Source: Nocardioides rubriscoriae
GTDB lineage: Bacteria; Actinomycetota; Actinomycetes; Propionibacteriales; Nocardioidaceae
Length of the DNA: 64,000 nt
Direction: 5' to 3'
NCBI RefSeq assembly: GCF_008087085.1
Contig: NZ_VIYJ01000008.1
Location: 248,001-312,000, forward strand
Below the pieces are notes generated by a model. The model searched no databases. It saw only the letters and a program-made list of their open reading frames with translations, and was not told where the DNA came from. The stretch's first letter is position 1. The number at the start of each line of letters is the position of its first letter. The position numbers and the translations under genes were made by a program. Of the stretch, positions 50,818-59,834 are shown one piece after another.

Positions 50818-53800
50818 ACACGGCGTGGCTCGGGCGTGATGCGTTCTCTGCGAGCCAGGTCGAGGGGTCGACGTTGTCGGGGCCGTAGATGGAGCCGTTC
50901 TTGAGGTGGACCTCGAAGTGGAGGTGGCAGCCGGAGACGTTGCCCTCCTTGCCGACCTGGCCGATCGGCTCGCCGGCTGCGACGGTCTGGCCGCGGCTGA
51001 CGCTGACGGTCGCCATGTGGGCGTACCAGGTGGTCAGGGACCCGGCGCCGGTGGTGACCTTGACCAGCTGCGGCCCAGCCCAGGAACGCTGGGTGGTGTC
51101 GATCTCGATGGTGCCGGCGTGGGCGGCGTAGACGGTGGTTCCGCAAGGTGCGGAGAAGTCGGTGCCGGTGTGCCACTTGGACCAGTAAGGGCCGGTCTCG
51201 TGCCAGTTGTGGTTGTCGGTCCCGACGTACTGCGCGGGCACCGGATAGACGACCTCGTCGCAGGAGGCGCCCTCGAGGCCGACCGGCTGGACGGAGGCGC
51301 CGGGCTTGACGTTGATGTGGACATGGTCGAGGTGGTTCTCGGTAGCGCTACCGCGGTCCTCCATCGGCCGCCAGCCCTCGCCTGCGCGGGCGACCGACCA
51401 GATCCGCTGGTACCAGATGATGTAGTCGATGCCGAGCTTCTGGGCATTGGCCTTGGCGTAGGCGGCGAGACGGTCGCCCTGCGCGCGGCCCGCCGCGGTG
51501 AGTGGCACCATGAAGTCGGCCGCGAGCCCGGCCGGGTGGCCGTTGGGGTCGGTGGCGCTCTCGCGGTAGCCGCCGACGGTCTTGATGTCGAACATGGGGC
51601 CGAGGATGTTGACCAGCTGGGTCAGCTGCGGCTTGACCGGGCCGAGGTTGTACTTGGCCTCCGCGGTGCCGGAGTCAACTGCGCACCCGGCGCTGCTGCC
51701 GGCGGTGGTGGCGGTCACCAGCGGGTGGTCGGCGATCTTGCTGGCCTGGGTGCTGGTGTCGACCGCGGCGCTGGCCCAGGTGAGGTTGGCACCGTAGACG
51801 TGGTCGATCGGCGCGTCCTGCTTGGGCTTCTTGCAGGGCTCGGCAGAGCCGCCGAAGGCGTTGCTCAGCTCAGGGGTCAGTGCGCAGTGCGAGGAGTTGT
51901 TGCCGTCCTTGCCGTCGTTGAAGTCGCCCAGGATCACCGCAGGGGTGCCGGCGCCTGCGAGCTCGGTCATCGTGGCCAGCTGGCGGCGCAGCGCCTCCTG
52001 GCGGTGCCCGGCGGCGTTTCCTTGAGTGTTGGCCGGGTTGTGGATGCTCCAGACCCAGATCACCTGCCCGGTGGTCGTCGAGGTCAGTTGCACCAGGGGC
52101 ATGCCGACGTCCTTGCCGCCGAAGTAGGGGATGTCGACGAGGCGGCCGTCGGTCTGCTCCCACTCGTTGCGGTCCCAGATCACCCGGTTCTGTGCCTTCC
52201 CGCTGGCCGGGTACATCCCCCACTTGGCCGCGTACTTCTCCAGCGCTTGGGCCTGCGGGCCATGCACCTCCTGGAGGCCGGCGATCGAGATGTCGGCGTT
52301 CTCGATCGTGCGCATGGCGCCGGGCAGTCGCTTGTCCCAGGTGTCGTACCCGGGCCGCTCCCCCGGCTTGTCGGTGTGGCCGGCGCCGAGCAGGTTGAGG
52401 GTGCCGACGGTGATGGGGTTGACTGTCTCGCCCTGGCAGTTGGCGACGTTCGTGGTGGAGCCGTCGTCGGGCAGGTCGGGCAGGTCGCCGCCGAGCAGAT
52501 CGGTGATGTCGCCGGCGACGTCCTCCCACTGGGCGTAGGCGTCGGGGTAGCCCGAGCGCTGGACGGCCTGCGCGGCCTGGGTGAGCGGCATGTTCTGCCA
52601 GCCGGGGATGTCGAGGAGGCCGGGGTTGCCGGTGTGCTGGGCCTGGCCGAAGAACGCGCGGGCCGCGAGGACGGGGTTGGTGATCTCGGCCCGGCTTCCC
52701 CAGCCGGCCGAGGGGCGCTGCTGGAACAGGCCGCCGGAGTCGCGGTCACCTCCGGTGAGGTTGACGAGCTTGGACTCCTGGATCGCGGCGGCGATCGCGA
52801 TCTGCAGCCCGTAGCGGGGAATCTCGAGGTCGCGGGCGACCAGGGCGATGGTGATCGCGTTACGGGCCTGGTCGGCGGTCATGGTCGGGTAGTTGGACGC
52901 GAACCGCAGGCGCATCAGCTGGGCGAGCACGTCGCCGGCCGGCGGCTCGGCGGACGTCCGGGCGGTGGTCGCCGCGGGAACGATCCCGTCGGTCGTGGTG
53001 GTGGTCTCGGGCGCGCTCTCCGGGCCGGCGCCGTTCATGGCGATGCGAGCCGAGAGCCAGTGGTGGTCCGACACCATCGTGCCGTCCCAGCCCTGCTCGA
53101 GACGGGCGCCCTGGTGGTGTGGGAAGAAGATGAAGTCGACTCCGTGGTTGTGCCATCCGTAGCCGGCGGCCTTCATCTTCGCGGCCGCTGTCCAGGGGAT
53201 GTCGGTGTAGGAGGCCTGGGTGTTCATGTCGCCGCCGATCAGCACCGGACCGTGGGCGGCCAGTGAGTTTCGCAGCTGCAGCAGGATGTCCATTCCGGCG
53301 CCGTACTGCTGGGGCCGGGTCAGCGGCGGGTTGCCGTGCTGCGTCGGCCAACGGTGCGGGTTGGTCATGTGGTGGGTGGAGACCACCGAGACCACGGAGC
53401 CGTCGGCGCGGCGCAGCATCACCCATGTCGCGAAGCGATCCCACGTGACCGGACGCCCGTCGTAGAAGGTCTTGTCGTCGTCGACGAGTTGGACCCGGCC
53501 GCCGTTGACCTTCGTCCAGGTCGCGTTCTTCCAGAGGACGACGTTGCCCATGGCCTGCTCGGCGCCGGTGCCGGTGCCGGCCGGGGCTGCCACCCGGAAG
53601 GCTGAGTAGCCCGGCGTGGCGGCTTCGATCTGCTCCAGGCTCCAGCCGCTGGCCTCGTTGAGGGTGACGAACTCGGGGTTCTGGGACAGGACCTTGGGCA
53701 TGGAGGCCCGGAACCCGTCGAGGCCGGAGCGGCGCGGGATGTTGGCCTGCGCCATGGTGATCTTGCCGTTGACCGGGCCGCCCACCGGGCCGTCGATGGC

Positions 53801-53959
53801 TCCGAGGTCACCGAGCTCGGTAGGTGCGGTGCCTTGGCTGCTCTGGGTGCGGCACTCGGCGGCCGCGGTGGTCGTCATCACCACCATCAGCGTCACGAGG
53901 AATGGCAGCCCCATGAAGATGATCAGGACGGGCAGTCCCGCGAGCAGCAGCTTCTTCAT
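50816..53959 (-). CDS. Large exported protein: two EEP domains, lytic transglycosylase-like, ARB_07466-like and M23 domains
   Basis: This 1047-aa protein has an N-terminal membrane anchor or signal (3-33) and then five domains. EEP-fold domain 1 is at about 66-305 (NEASGW 101-106, STHH 194-197, GGDMN 242-246, SDHH 297-300). A lytic-transglycosylase-like part is at about 370-440 (AAIQESK, DSGGLFQQRP). EEP domain 2 is at about 515-750 (LQEVHG 562-567, SIHN, LGDFND 677-682, IDHVYG, ADHPLV). An ARB_07466/VanY-like part is at 785-885 (GGYRES, HPAGLAADF, HLDHVHINV). A C-terminal M23 endopeptidase is at about 925-1030 (HTGTD, HLHFE). It probably opens the cell wall for transfer; the EEP domains are unexpected. 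Confidence 0.85.
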   Translation of the reverse strand: MKKLLLAGLPVLIIFMGLPFLVTLMVVMTTTAAAECRTQSSQGTAPTELGDLGAIDGPVGGPVNGKITMAQANIPRRSGLDGFRASMPKVLSQNPEFVTLNEASGWSLEQIEAATPGYSAFRVAAPAGTGTGAEQAMGNVVLWKNATWTKVNGGRVQLVDDDKTFYDGRPVTWDRFATWVMLRRADGSVVSVVSTHHMTNPHRWPTQHGNPPLTRPQQYGAGMDILLQLRNSLAAHGPVLIGGDMNTQASYTDIPWTAAAKMKAAGYGWHNHGVDFIFFPHHQGARLEQGWDGTMVSDHHWLSARIAMNGAGPESAPETTTTTDGIVPAATTARTSAEPPAGDVLAQLMRLRFASNYPTMTADQARNAITIALVARDLEIPRYGLQIAIAAAIQESKLVNLTGGDRDSGGLFQQRPSAGWGSRAEITNPVLAARAFFGQAQHTGNPGLLDIPGWQNMPLTQAAQAVQRSGYPDAYAQWEDVAGDITDLLGGDLPDLPDDGSTTNVANCQGETVNPITVGTLNLLGAGHTDKPGERPGYDTWDKRLPGAMRTIENADISIAGLQEVHGPQAQALEKYAAKWGMYPASGKAQNRVIWDRNEWEQTDGRLVDIPYFGGKDVGMPLVQLTSTTTGQVIWVWSIHNPANTQGNAAGHRQEALRRQLATMTELAGAGTPAVILGDFNDGKDGNNSSHCALTPELSNAFGGSAEPCKKPKQDAPIDHVYGANLTWASAAVDTSTQASKIADHPLVTATTAGSSAGCAVDSGTAEAKYNLGPVKPQLTQLVNILGPMFDIKTVGGYRESATDPNGHPAGLAADFMVPLTAAGRAQGDRLAAYAKANAQKLGIDYIIWYQRIWSVARAGEGWRPMEDRGSATENHLDHVHINVKPGASVQPVGLEGASCDEVVYPVPAQYVGTDNHNWHETGPYWSKWHTGTDFSAPCGTTVYAAHAGTIEIDTTQRSWAGPQLVKVTTGAGSLTTWYAHMATVSVSRGQTVAAGEPIGQVGKEGNVSGCHLHFEVHLKNGSIYGPDNVDPSTWLAENASRPSHAV

Positions 53960-53987
53960 GACAGGTCAGTCCCGAGGTCGCGCGCGC

Positions 53988-55523
53988 TCAGGCGGCGGAC
54001 TCGATGGCCTCGTTGGTGTAGTAGAGCTTCTTCTCCAGCGGGTGGAGCACCGTCTGCACCTTGTAGGTGGCGTCGCCGATGCACCACAGGGCGCGGCCCT
54101 TGTCCTGCATGGCCCACCCGGAGACGAGGTCTTGGGCGATCGGGCCGAGCCCGAGCATGAAGTCGAGCTCGCGGGCGACACGGGGCTTCTGGGCACCGAG
54201 GATCTTGATGTCGGCCAGCTCGAGGAGGTCCTTGGCGATCATCGCGGCCTGGGAGTCGGCGTCGCCGACCGAGAGCAGGTCGGAGGGCTTGTGGAGGTTG
54301 CAGAACTGGATGTCGCCGCCCTTGCCGGCCATGCCGCGTGAGAGCCGCAGGTCGGCGTCGAAGCTCGCCACTGCGGCGGTTCCGAGGCGCATCTGCTTCC
54401 AGACCTCGTCGCGCACCACGATGCGCAGGTCGCCTGGCTCGGCGATCTCCCGCAGACCACGCCCCCAGGAGTTCATGCACAGCAGCGCGATGCCCACGGC
54501 CTCATCGCCCAGGCCGTCGAGCCGGGAAAGGCTGAACGACTGGATCGGGGCCCGCCAGTCGACCTCGATGTTGGTGAAGTCGTCGAAGAGGCCGGCGAGG
54601 GTGCCGGTGACCAGCTCGCCGAGCGCGTTGCGCAGCAGCCGGGTCTCGTCGAGGAACTGGCGGGTGTTCGCGTATTCGCAGGCCCGGACGAGCTCCTCGG
54701 TGGGGTTGCGCAGCAGGTCCCACAGCCGCGGGATGGTCGTCTCCTGCAGGACGCTGTTGCCGGCGGCGTAGCCGGTGAGGATCGCCAGCGCATTGCGCAC
54801 GACGTCGCTCTCGTCGGGGCCGAACGGCACCCGGCGCTCGTCGTCGATCTTCATGCTGCCGACCAGGCCTCGGACCAGGACGAGCCACCGCTTGAAGATG
54901 ATCGTGGCTCGGCGCTGCGCCTCCTCGGCCGAGAGCTTCTCCCACCCGTCGCCGAGCGGCCCCATGGACAGCGGGTTGACCCGGGCCCAGAAGCCGGGGG
55001 CGATGACGAAGGGTTCGACACCGAGCGCGCGGCACAGCGACTCGTACTCGTCCTTGACGTCGCCAGTGACCAGGGTGCGGTAGCCGAACGGCATCATCCG
55101 GGTGCAGAACGCCTTGGTGGTGCCGGACTTGCCACTTCCCGGCTTGGCGAACTGGAAGATGTTGGGGTTGGTCGCAGGTACGTCGTCGCGCAGCACCCAA
55201 CCGAACGGGTCGCAGTAGAAGCTGCCGCCGGAGAGCTGGTCGACGCCCATCTGGGCGCCCGTCGGGGGCAGGGCGGGAGCGGAGACGAAGGGCCAGAACA
55301 CCGGGGCCTGGTCGCTGGTCATCCGCCAGGCCATCGCCGGGGCGGTGGCGGCGGCCCAGCCTCGGCCGCGGCGGGTGGCACCGCGGCGCGGCGCGTAGCG
55401 GAAGAGCCGGGGCTCCTTGGCCTCCGGGGCGAGCGTGGGGATCGTGGGCAGGTCGTGCCCGAAGTCGGAGAGCAGGGCTGCCATGTCGCGGCCGCCACGG
55501 CGGTTCCGGCGGGTGGTGGTCAT
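53988..55523 (-). CDS. VirB4-like transfer ATPase
   Basis: This 511-aa ATPase powers the type IV channel. Walker A is GSGKSG at 129-134 (FAKPGSGKSGTTKAF), Walker B is VVRDE around 395, and FCNLHKPSDLL and the C-terminal GDATYKVQ match VirB4/TraC-type ATPases. The ATG at 55523 overlaps the SCO6880 stop (TGATG). The long upstream frame overlaps SCO6880 and is rejected. The N-terminal domain of full-length VirB4 is supplied by the SCO6880 protein in such systems. Confidence 0.9.
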   Translation of the reverse strand: MTTTRRNRRGGRDMAALLSDFGHDLPTIPTLAPEAKEPRLFRYAPRRGATRRGRGWAAATAPAMAWRMTSDQAPVFWPFVSAPALPPTGAQMGVDQLSGGSFYCDPFGWVLRDDVPATNPNIFQFAKPGSGKSGTTKAFCTRMMPFGYRTLVTGDVKDEYESLCRALGVEPFVIAPGFWARVNPLSMGPLGDGWEKLSAEEAQRRATIIFKRWLVLVRGLVGSMKIDDERRVPFGPDESDVVRNALAILTGYAAGNSVLQETTIPRLWDLLRNPTEELVRACEYANTRQFLDETRLLRNALGELVTGTLAGLFDDFTNIEVDWRAPIQSFSLSRLDGLGDEAVGIALLCMNSWGRGLREIAEPGDLRIVVRDEVWKQMRLGTAAVASFDADLRLSRGMAGKGGDIQFCNLHKPSDLLSVGDADSQAAMIAKDLLELADIKILGAQKPRVARELDFMLGLGPIAQDLVSGWAMQDKGRALWCIGDATYKVQTVLHPLEKKLYYTNEAIESAA

Positions 55524-57028
55524 CAGGCGTCTCCGCTCCGGGTCAGGCTCGTGCCGAGGGGGATGGTGGACGCGGCGAACCCGACGTCCTGGGCGAGGTC
55601 GAGGCGCAGCGGGGCGAACCCGGCGCGTCGGACCGAGGCGTCCAGGCGGCGGCCGAACTCGGTGATCCGCATCGACTTGGGGACGGTGACCGTGCACACG
55701 CCGTAGGGCCGGGTCAGCGAGTTGCCGCGGGCCAGCTTGGCGTCCAGGCCGCGGGCCTTGTGGGCTTCGTCGCGCTGCTTGGCGCGGGTCTTGCGGCCGA
55801 GCTTCTCGTTCATCCCCTCGGCCAGGTCGGCGGCCCACTCGGCGTTGCCGGACTGCCGGTCGGCCTTGGTCTGGGAAACGATCGGGTACGCGACGACGAA
55901 CGATCGCCGCTCACCGAACTCGCTGGGGGTGAGGATCGGTGCCAGGGCACCCATCGCGACGCCGCGGGTCGGCAGCTTGATGGTGGCGCTGACCGAGTTC
56001 CAGGCGTCGTGGCTGTAGTGCCGCAATGCGGCGTCGGCACCCGAGGGGCCGGCCATCGCCCACGGGACGTCGGCGTTGACGCTTGGGTCCTTCTCCCGCA
56101 GCGAGAGGGCCTCGACGATGCCGGCGCGGTCGCCGGGGGCGAATCCGGTCCGGCAGGCCAGCGCGAGCTCGGGGCTGGTGAGCCAGCGCACCGTCGTCAT
56201 CCCCATCGGGCCGCGCAGCTGGGCCTCGATCTCGGCCATGAGCAGGTAGAGCTCGCGGCAGCGGCCTTCGAAGCCGCCCCCGGACTCTTTGGCCGACCTC
56301 GCGATCCGGGTCTCCGGGACCAGGATCGTCACGAACTGCTCGGTGCGCACCGATGCCTGGGTGAGGCCGTGGGCCAGGTCGCTGTTGACGACCTCCGACA
56401 GCTCCGGGGCGTTGGGGCGGCGGTGGCGGTTGACCCACAGGTCGCGCTCGGCGCCGTCCTCGGGGACGGTGCGCACCATGAAGAGGATCTCGTCGAGCTT
56501 CTCTGTGCGACCGGCGACGTCGAGCAGCCCGGCCAGGGCCTCGCCGTAGCGGGCGCGCTCTTCGGTGTCCTTCATGCCGATGCCGGGGTGCACGATCGAG
56601 GCCGTGACCGCCCAGGTCTTCATGGCGTGGTCCTCGATGATCGCTACGCGCTGCAGCTGCGAGCCGTGCGGCGGGCCGTCGTGGATCTGGACGCCCTGGA
56701 GGACCCCGGGCAGGTCCGGGGTGTCGAGGTCCTCGCCGCGGCCTTGGGTGGCCTTGGCACGGAACGAGGTCCAGCCGAACAGGCCGCCGACGGCGTACAT
56801 CGTCGAGGCGAACACCCAGCCGGTGGCCGAGCGGCCGCGCACCGGGATCACGGTGATGGCCAGCAGGAACACCCAGACCAGGGCGAACAGAAACGCGGAG
56901 AACCACGCTCCGCGGCTGATTGCCCAGAACGCCGGCAGGCTGGCCAGCGCCAGGAACATCAGCTGGCCTCCGGAGAGGCCGAAAAACCAGCCGATGCGGT
57001 CGCGCTGGTAGTCGGCGTAGGTGGTCAT
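55523..57028 (-). CDS. SCO6880 family transfer protein
   Basis: This 501-aa protein has two N-terminal membrane segments (about 18-60, with QLMFLALASLPAFWAISRG) and a long cytoplasmic part that resembles the N-terminal domain of VirB4 fused to a PrgI/VirB3-like anchor. It matches the SCO6880 family, which precedes VirB4-like ATPases in actinobacterial conjugation. It overlaps the VirB4 start. Confidence 0.88.
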   Translation of the reverse strand: MTTYADYQRDRIGWFFGLSGGQLMFLALASLPAFWAISRGAWFSAFLFALVWVFLLAITVIPVRGRSATGWVFASTMYAVGGLFGWTSFRAKATQGRGEDLDTPDLPGVLQGVQIHDGPPHGSQLQRVAIIEDHAMKTWAVTASIVHPGIGMKDTEERARYGEALAGLLDVAGRTEKLDEILFMVRTVPEDGAERDLWVNRHRRPNAPELSEVVNSDLAHGLTQASVRTEQFVTILVPETRIARSAKESGGGFEGRCRELYLLMAEIEAQLRGPMGMTTVRWLTSPELALACRTGFAPGDRAGIVEALSLREKDPSVNADVPWAMAGPSGADAALRHYSHDAWNSVSATIKLPTRGVAMGALAPILTPSEFGERRSFVVAYPIVSQTKADRQSGNAEWAADLAEGMNEKLGRKTRAKQRDEAHKARGLDAKLARGNSLTRPYGVCTVTVPKSMRITEFGRRLDASVRRAGFAPLRLDLAQDVGFAASTIPLGTSLTRSGDA

Positions 57029-57102
57029 CGTCGGCTTCCCTTCTGGTCAGTGAGGTCGGTGGGTGTCGATCGGCGCTCGAGGTGGGGCGGTCGGCGCATC
57101 GG

Positions 57103-59061
57103 TTACACCGCCACCGGTGGGATGCCGCCAGCTGCCGCGCCGGCGCCGCCGGCACCTCCTGCTGCTCCCCCGCCGCCGGCGGCCGGCGTCTTGGGAGCGG
57201 CGTCAGCTCCTCCGCCGCCCTGGCCGCCTGAACCGCCGCCGTGGCCGCCGCCGGTGGGCAGCGTCGGCGGGGTGGGCGGCGCAGGAGGCGTGGGCGGGGT
57301 CGGCATCGACGAGTCCTCGTCGCTCTGGTCGCCGTTCTGCGACCCGGGGTGGGTCCCGCCCTGGCCGCCGGACTGCCGTCCACCCAGGCCGCTGAAGTCG
57401 GGGCCGTAGGTGCTCTGGCCGACACCGGCCTGGTTGGTCTCGTCCGACATCAGCGAGGTCGCCTTCGCGCCGGCGGAGTTGATCCAGCCCATGCCGGTCG
57501 ACATGGCCTGGCCGACCGGGCCGAAGCTGCCCAGGGCGCCCTGGGTCGACTTGCTGAACCGGTCGCCGGTCGAGGCTTCGGCGCTCTGCTCGCCTGAGGA
57601 GCGGCCGTTGGCGTCGGTGGTCGACGCAGCCGACGAGCCGCCACCTGCGCCGCCGCCGCTGAGCAGGCCCTGGAGGCCGCCCTGGATGGCCATGCCCTGG
57701 CGGAACGACGCGCCGCTGGGGGTGCCGGGGTCGACGAAGGCCAGGAGCTTGAACAGGGACAGCGGGGCGACGACGCTGATCAGGATCGTCATCACGGCCG
57801 GCAGCGCGGTGCCGAACGCCTTGGCGGTGTCTTCGGCGAGGTGGGCGGCGACTCCGTTGGCGAACTGCACGCCGATGCCCAGCACCATCACCATCAGCAC
57901 CGGGGTGAACGCCGCGGCGTGGAACCAGCGCAGCGACTTCCAGAACCAGGAGCGGGTGAACTCCGAGACCAGGCCGGCGGCCGCGAGCGGCCCGGTGGCG
58001 GTGAGCACCAGCAGGGACGCCGCGCGGGCCAGGTAGACCAGGACGTGCCCGATGGCGGCCAGCCACAGGAAGATCCCGAGGAAGGCAAGAGCGGTGGCCA
58101 CGCCGGCGTCGGTGATGTCGTCGATGCCGAGTCCGCCGAGCGGGTCCCAGTCGGGCCAGGTCTGCACCTTGAGTAGCGACTTCATCAGCGCCTTGGTCAG
58201 CGCCCCGCAGGCAGCGATGATCATGACGCAGTACCCGAACCAGCAGGCGCACACCAAGACGAACTGGCCGGACCCGATGAAGGCCCGGGCGAGGCTCTTG
58301 CCCTCGCGCTTGAAGGCCGCGGCGCCGAGCTGGATCATCGCCAAGATGACCACCAGGGCCAGCGCCAGCCACAGGGTGAAGGCGTAGACGTCCTTGCCCG
58401 GGCCGTCGGCGCTCAGGTCCGGAGTCAAGAACAGCTCGCTGAACGTGAGCACGATGCGCAGCACGAACAGGCCGGAGTTCCAGATCGCAAGCATGGCCGC
58501 GGTCCAGGCGTCGGCTGCGGCCTTGGCGATGACGTCCCCGATGGCCTCGAACGGGTTGGGGATGTCGCCCAGTCCGGGGATGCCGCCGCCGAAGAGGTCA
58601 CCGACGTTCGGCAGACCGGGGATCCCGGGCAGCCCAGGGACGCCCGGAAGCCCGGGCAGTCCGCCGATGTCGCCGCAGATCGCGTCGAGGATCCCGCAGC
58701 CATCGGGGAGCAGATCTCCCGCGCCGTCGAGCAGGTCGCTGGCACCGTCCTTCACATCGCCGGCGGCGTCCTTGCCGCAATCGATCGGGTCTTTGGCGCA
58801 GTCGACGGCGTCGCCGCCGAGGTCGCACAGGGCGTCGGGCCCCGGGCAGCCCATCTTGAGGTTGCGGGCCGGCAAAGTGCCGCTGGTCGCCACCGGGGCG
58901 ACTGGAGCGAGGTGCGCTGTGCTGGCGGCTGGCTCGCTGGCCGTTGCGGCGGGAGGCTGGAGGGTCGAGGCAGCTCCGAGGAGCGTGGTGAGCACCAGGA
59001 GCGCCAGGGTGGCGATGCCGAGTCGGCTCGCCCGGCGCACGGCGGTGATGACGGTGTTCAC
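57103..59061 (-). CDS. TrbL/VirB6-like channel protein with collagen-like and Gly/Pro-rich parts
   Basis: This 652-aa protein has a signal peptide (about 14-42) and a Cys-rich, Asp-rich extracellular stretch. A collagen-like GLPGLPGVPGLPGIPGLP segment lies near 133-150. Six or more membrane segments follow between about 195 and 455, and a long Gly/Ser/Thr/Pro-rich cytoplasmic or external tail ends the protein. The multi-span core with ATGPLAAAGLV and VDPGTPSG resembles TrbL/VirB6, the channel's inner-membrane base. The end overlaps no gene; 74 bp separate it from SCO6880. Confidence 0.8.
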   Translation of the reverse strand: MNTVITAVRRASRLGIATLALLVLTTLLGAASTLQPPAATASEPAASTAHLAPVAPVATSGTLPARNLKMGCPGPDALCDLGGDAVDCAKDPIDCGKDAAGDVKDGASDLLDGAGDLLPDGCGILDAICGDIGGLPGLPGVPGLPGIPGLPNVGDLFGGGIPGLGDIPNPFEAIGDVIAKAAADAWTAAMLAIWNSGLFVLRIVLTFSELFLTPDLSADGPGKDVYAFTLWLALALVVILAMIQLGAAAFKREGKSLARAFIGSGQFVLVCACWFGYCVMIIAACGALTKALMKSLLKVQTWPDWDPLGGLGIDDITDAGVATALAFLGIFLWLAAIGHVLVYLARAASLLVLTATGPLAAAGLVSEFTRSWFWKSLRWFHAAAFTPVLMVMVLGIGVQFANGVAAHLAEDTAKAFGTALPAVMTILISVVAPLSLFKLLAFVDPGTPSGASFRQGMAIQGGLQGLLSGGGAGGGSSAASTTDANGRSSGEQSAEASTGDRFSKSTQGALGSFGPVGQAMSTGMGWINSAGAKATSLMSDETNQAGVGQSTYGPDFSGLGGRQSGGQGGTHPGSQNGDQSDEDSSMPTPPTPPAPPTPPTLPTGGGHGGGSGGQGGGGADAAPKTPAAGGGGAAGGAGGAGAAAGGIPPVAV

Positions 59062-59834
59062 TGGGGAGCTCCGTTGATCCGGATCCAGCCGGCCTTCTCA
59101 AACTCGGGGGTGCCGGGCGACACCGCCTGCGGCTGGCCCTCCGAGACCAGGTGCTCGATGTCCGCGTCGCTGCCCCGGACCAGTCGCCAGTCACCGTCCA
59201 GCCACCGCATCAGCTGGGTGCCGGCGTAGAGGCTGTCCTTGACCTGGCCGTCGGCGGTGGTGAGGGTGACGTAGCTGAGCAGGTTCACCGCGTAGTAGCC
59301 GGTGTCGAGCTGCTCGAGGGTGTAGGCGACCGGGGTGACGGCGTACGACGCGGGGGCGGGCACGTCGCCCTCCTTCGCGACGCCGGCCTGCTGGCGGCGC
59401 AGCGCGATTGCGGCGCGGGAGCGCTCCTCGAAGACGGCCTTGTCCTCGGGGTTGGCGTAGAGGCGGGCGACGGTGACGGCCTGGTCGTAGTCGAACCCGA
59501 GCTGTGCCTTGGCCAGCTCGACCTGAAGCGCCACGGCGCCCAGGTCGGTGGCCGGGAATCCTGTCGGGTAGCCGTCGATCTGGTCGTCGCCGGTCGGGAT
59601 CACGACGCCGTCGGCCGGTGCGGTGTCCGGTGCGACCTGCTCGACCGATGCGCTCTCGACCGTCTGGCTCGAGTTGTCCCCGCCGGTGGTGTCGGGGCCG
59701 CCGGAGTCGTCGTCGGCCCGGGTGCGAGCACCGAGCCAGACGACGGTGGCCACCATGCAGGCGATCGCCACCAGGATGCCGATGCGCACCAAGGTGGCCC
59801 GTGAGTCGTCGTTGCCGGTCGTCAGGTTCTTCAT
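59058..59834 (-). CDS. Membrane-anchored transfer protein, VirB8-like candidate, 258 aa
   Basis: One membrane segment lies at 17-35 (RIGILVAIACMVATVVWLG), then a disordered Asp/Ser/Thr-rich linker, then an alpha/beta domain (VALQVELAKAQLGFDYDQAVTVARLYA ... VAYTLEQLDTGYYAVNLLSYVTLT). Size and topology resemble VirB8/TcpC-type proteins, which is the basis of the call; sequence motifs are too weak to be sure. It overlaps both neighbours. Confidence 0.6.
   Translation of the reverse strand: MKNLTTGNDDSRATLVRIGILVAIACMVATVVWLGARTRADDDSGGPDTTGGDNSSQTVESASVEQVAPDTAPADGVVIPTGDDQIDGYPTGFPATDLGAVALQVELAKAQLGFDYDQAVTVARLYANPEDKAVFEERSRAAIALRRQQAGVAKEGDVPAPASYAVTPVAYTLEQLDTGYYAVNLLSYVTLTTADGQVKDSLYAGTQLMRWLDGDWRLVRGSDADIEHLVSEGQPQAVSPGTPEFEKAGWIRINGAPQ

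Noticed and set aside
50906..53266. 786-aa open frame opposite the large surface protein
   Set aside because: It mirrors real domains on the other strand and has the usual Gly/Val/Asp/Glu-rich shadow composition.
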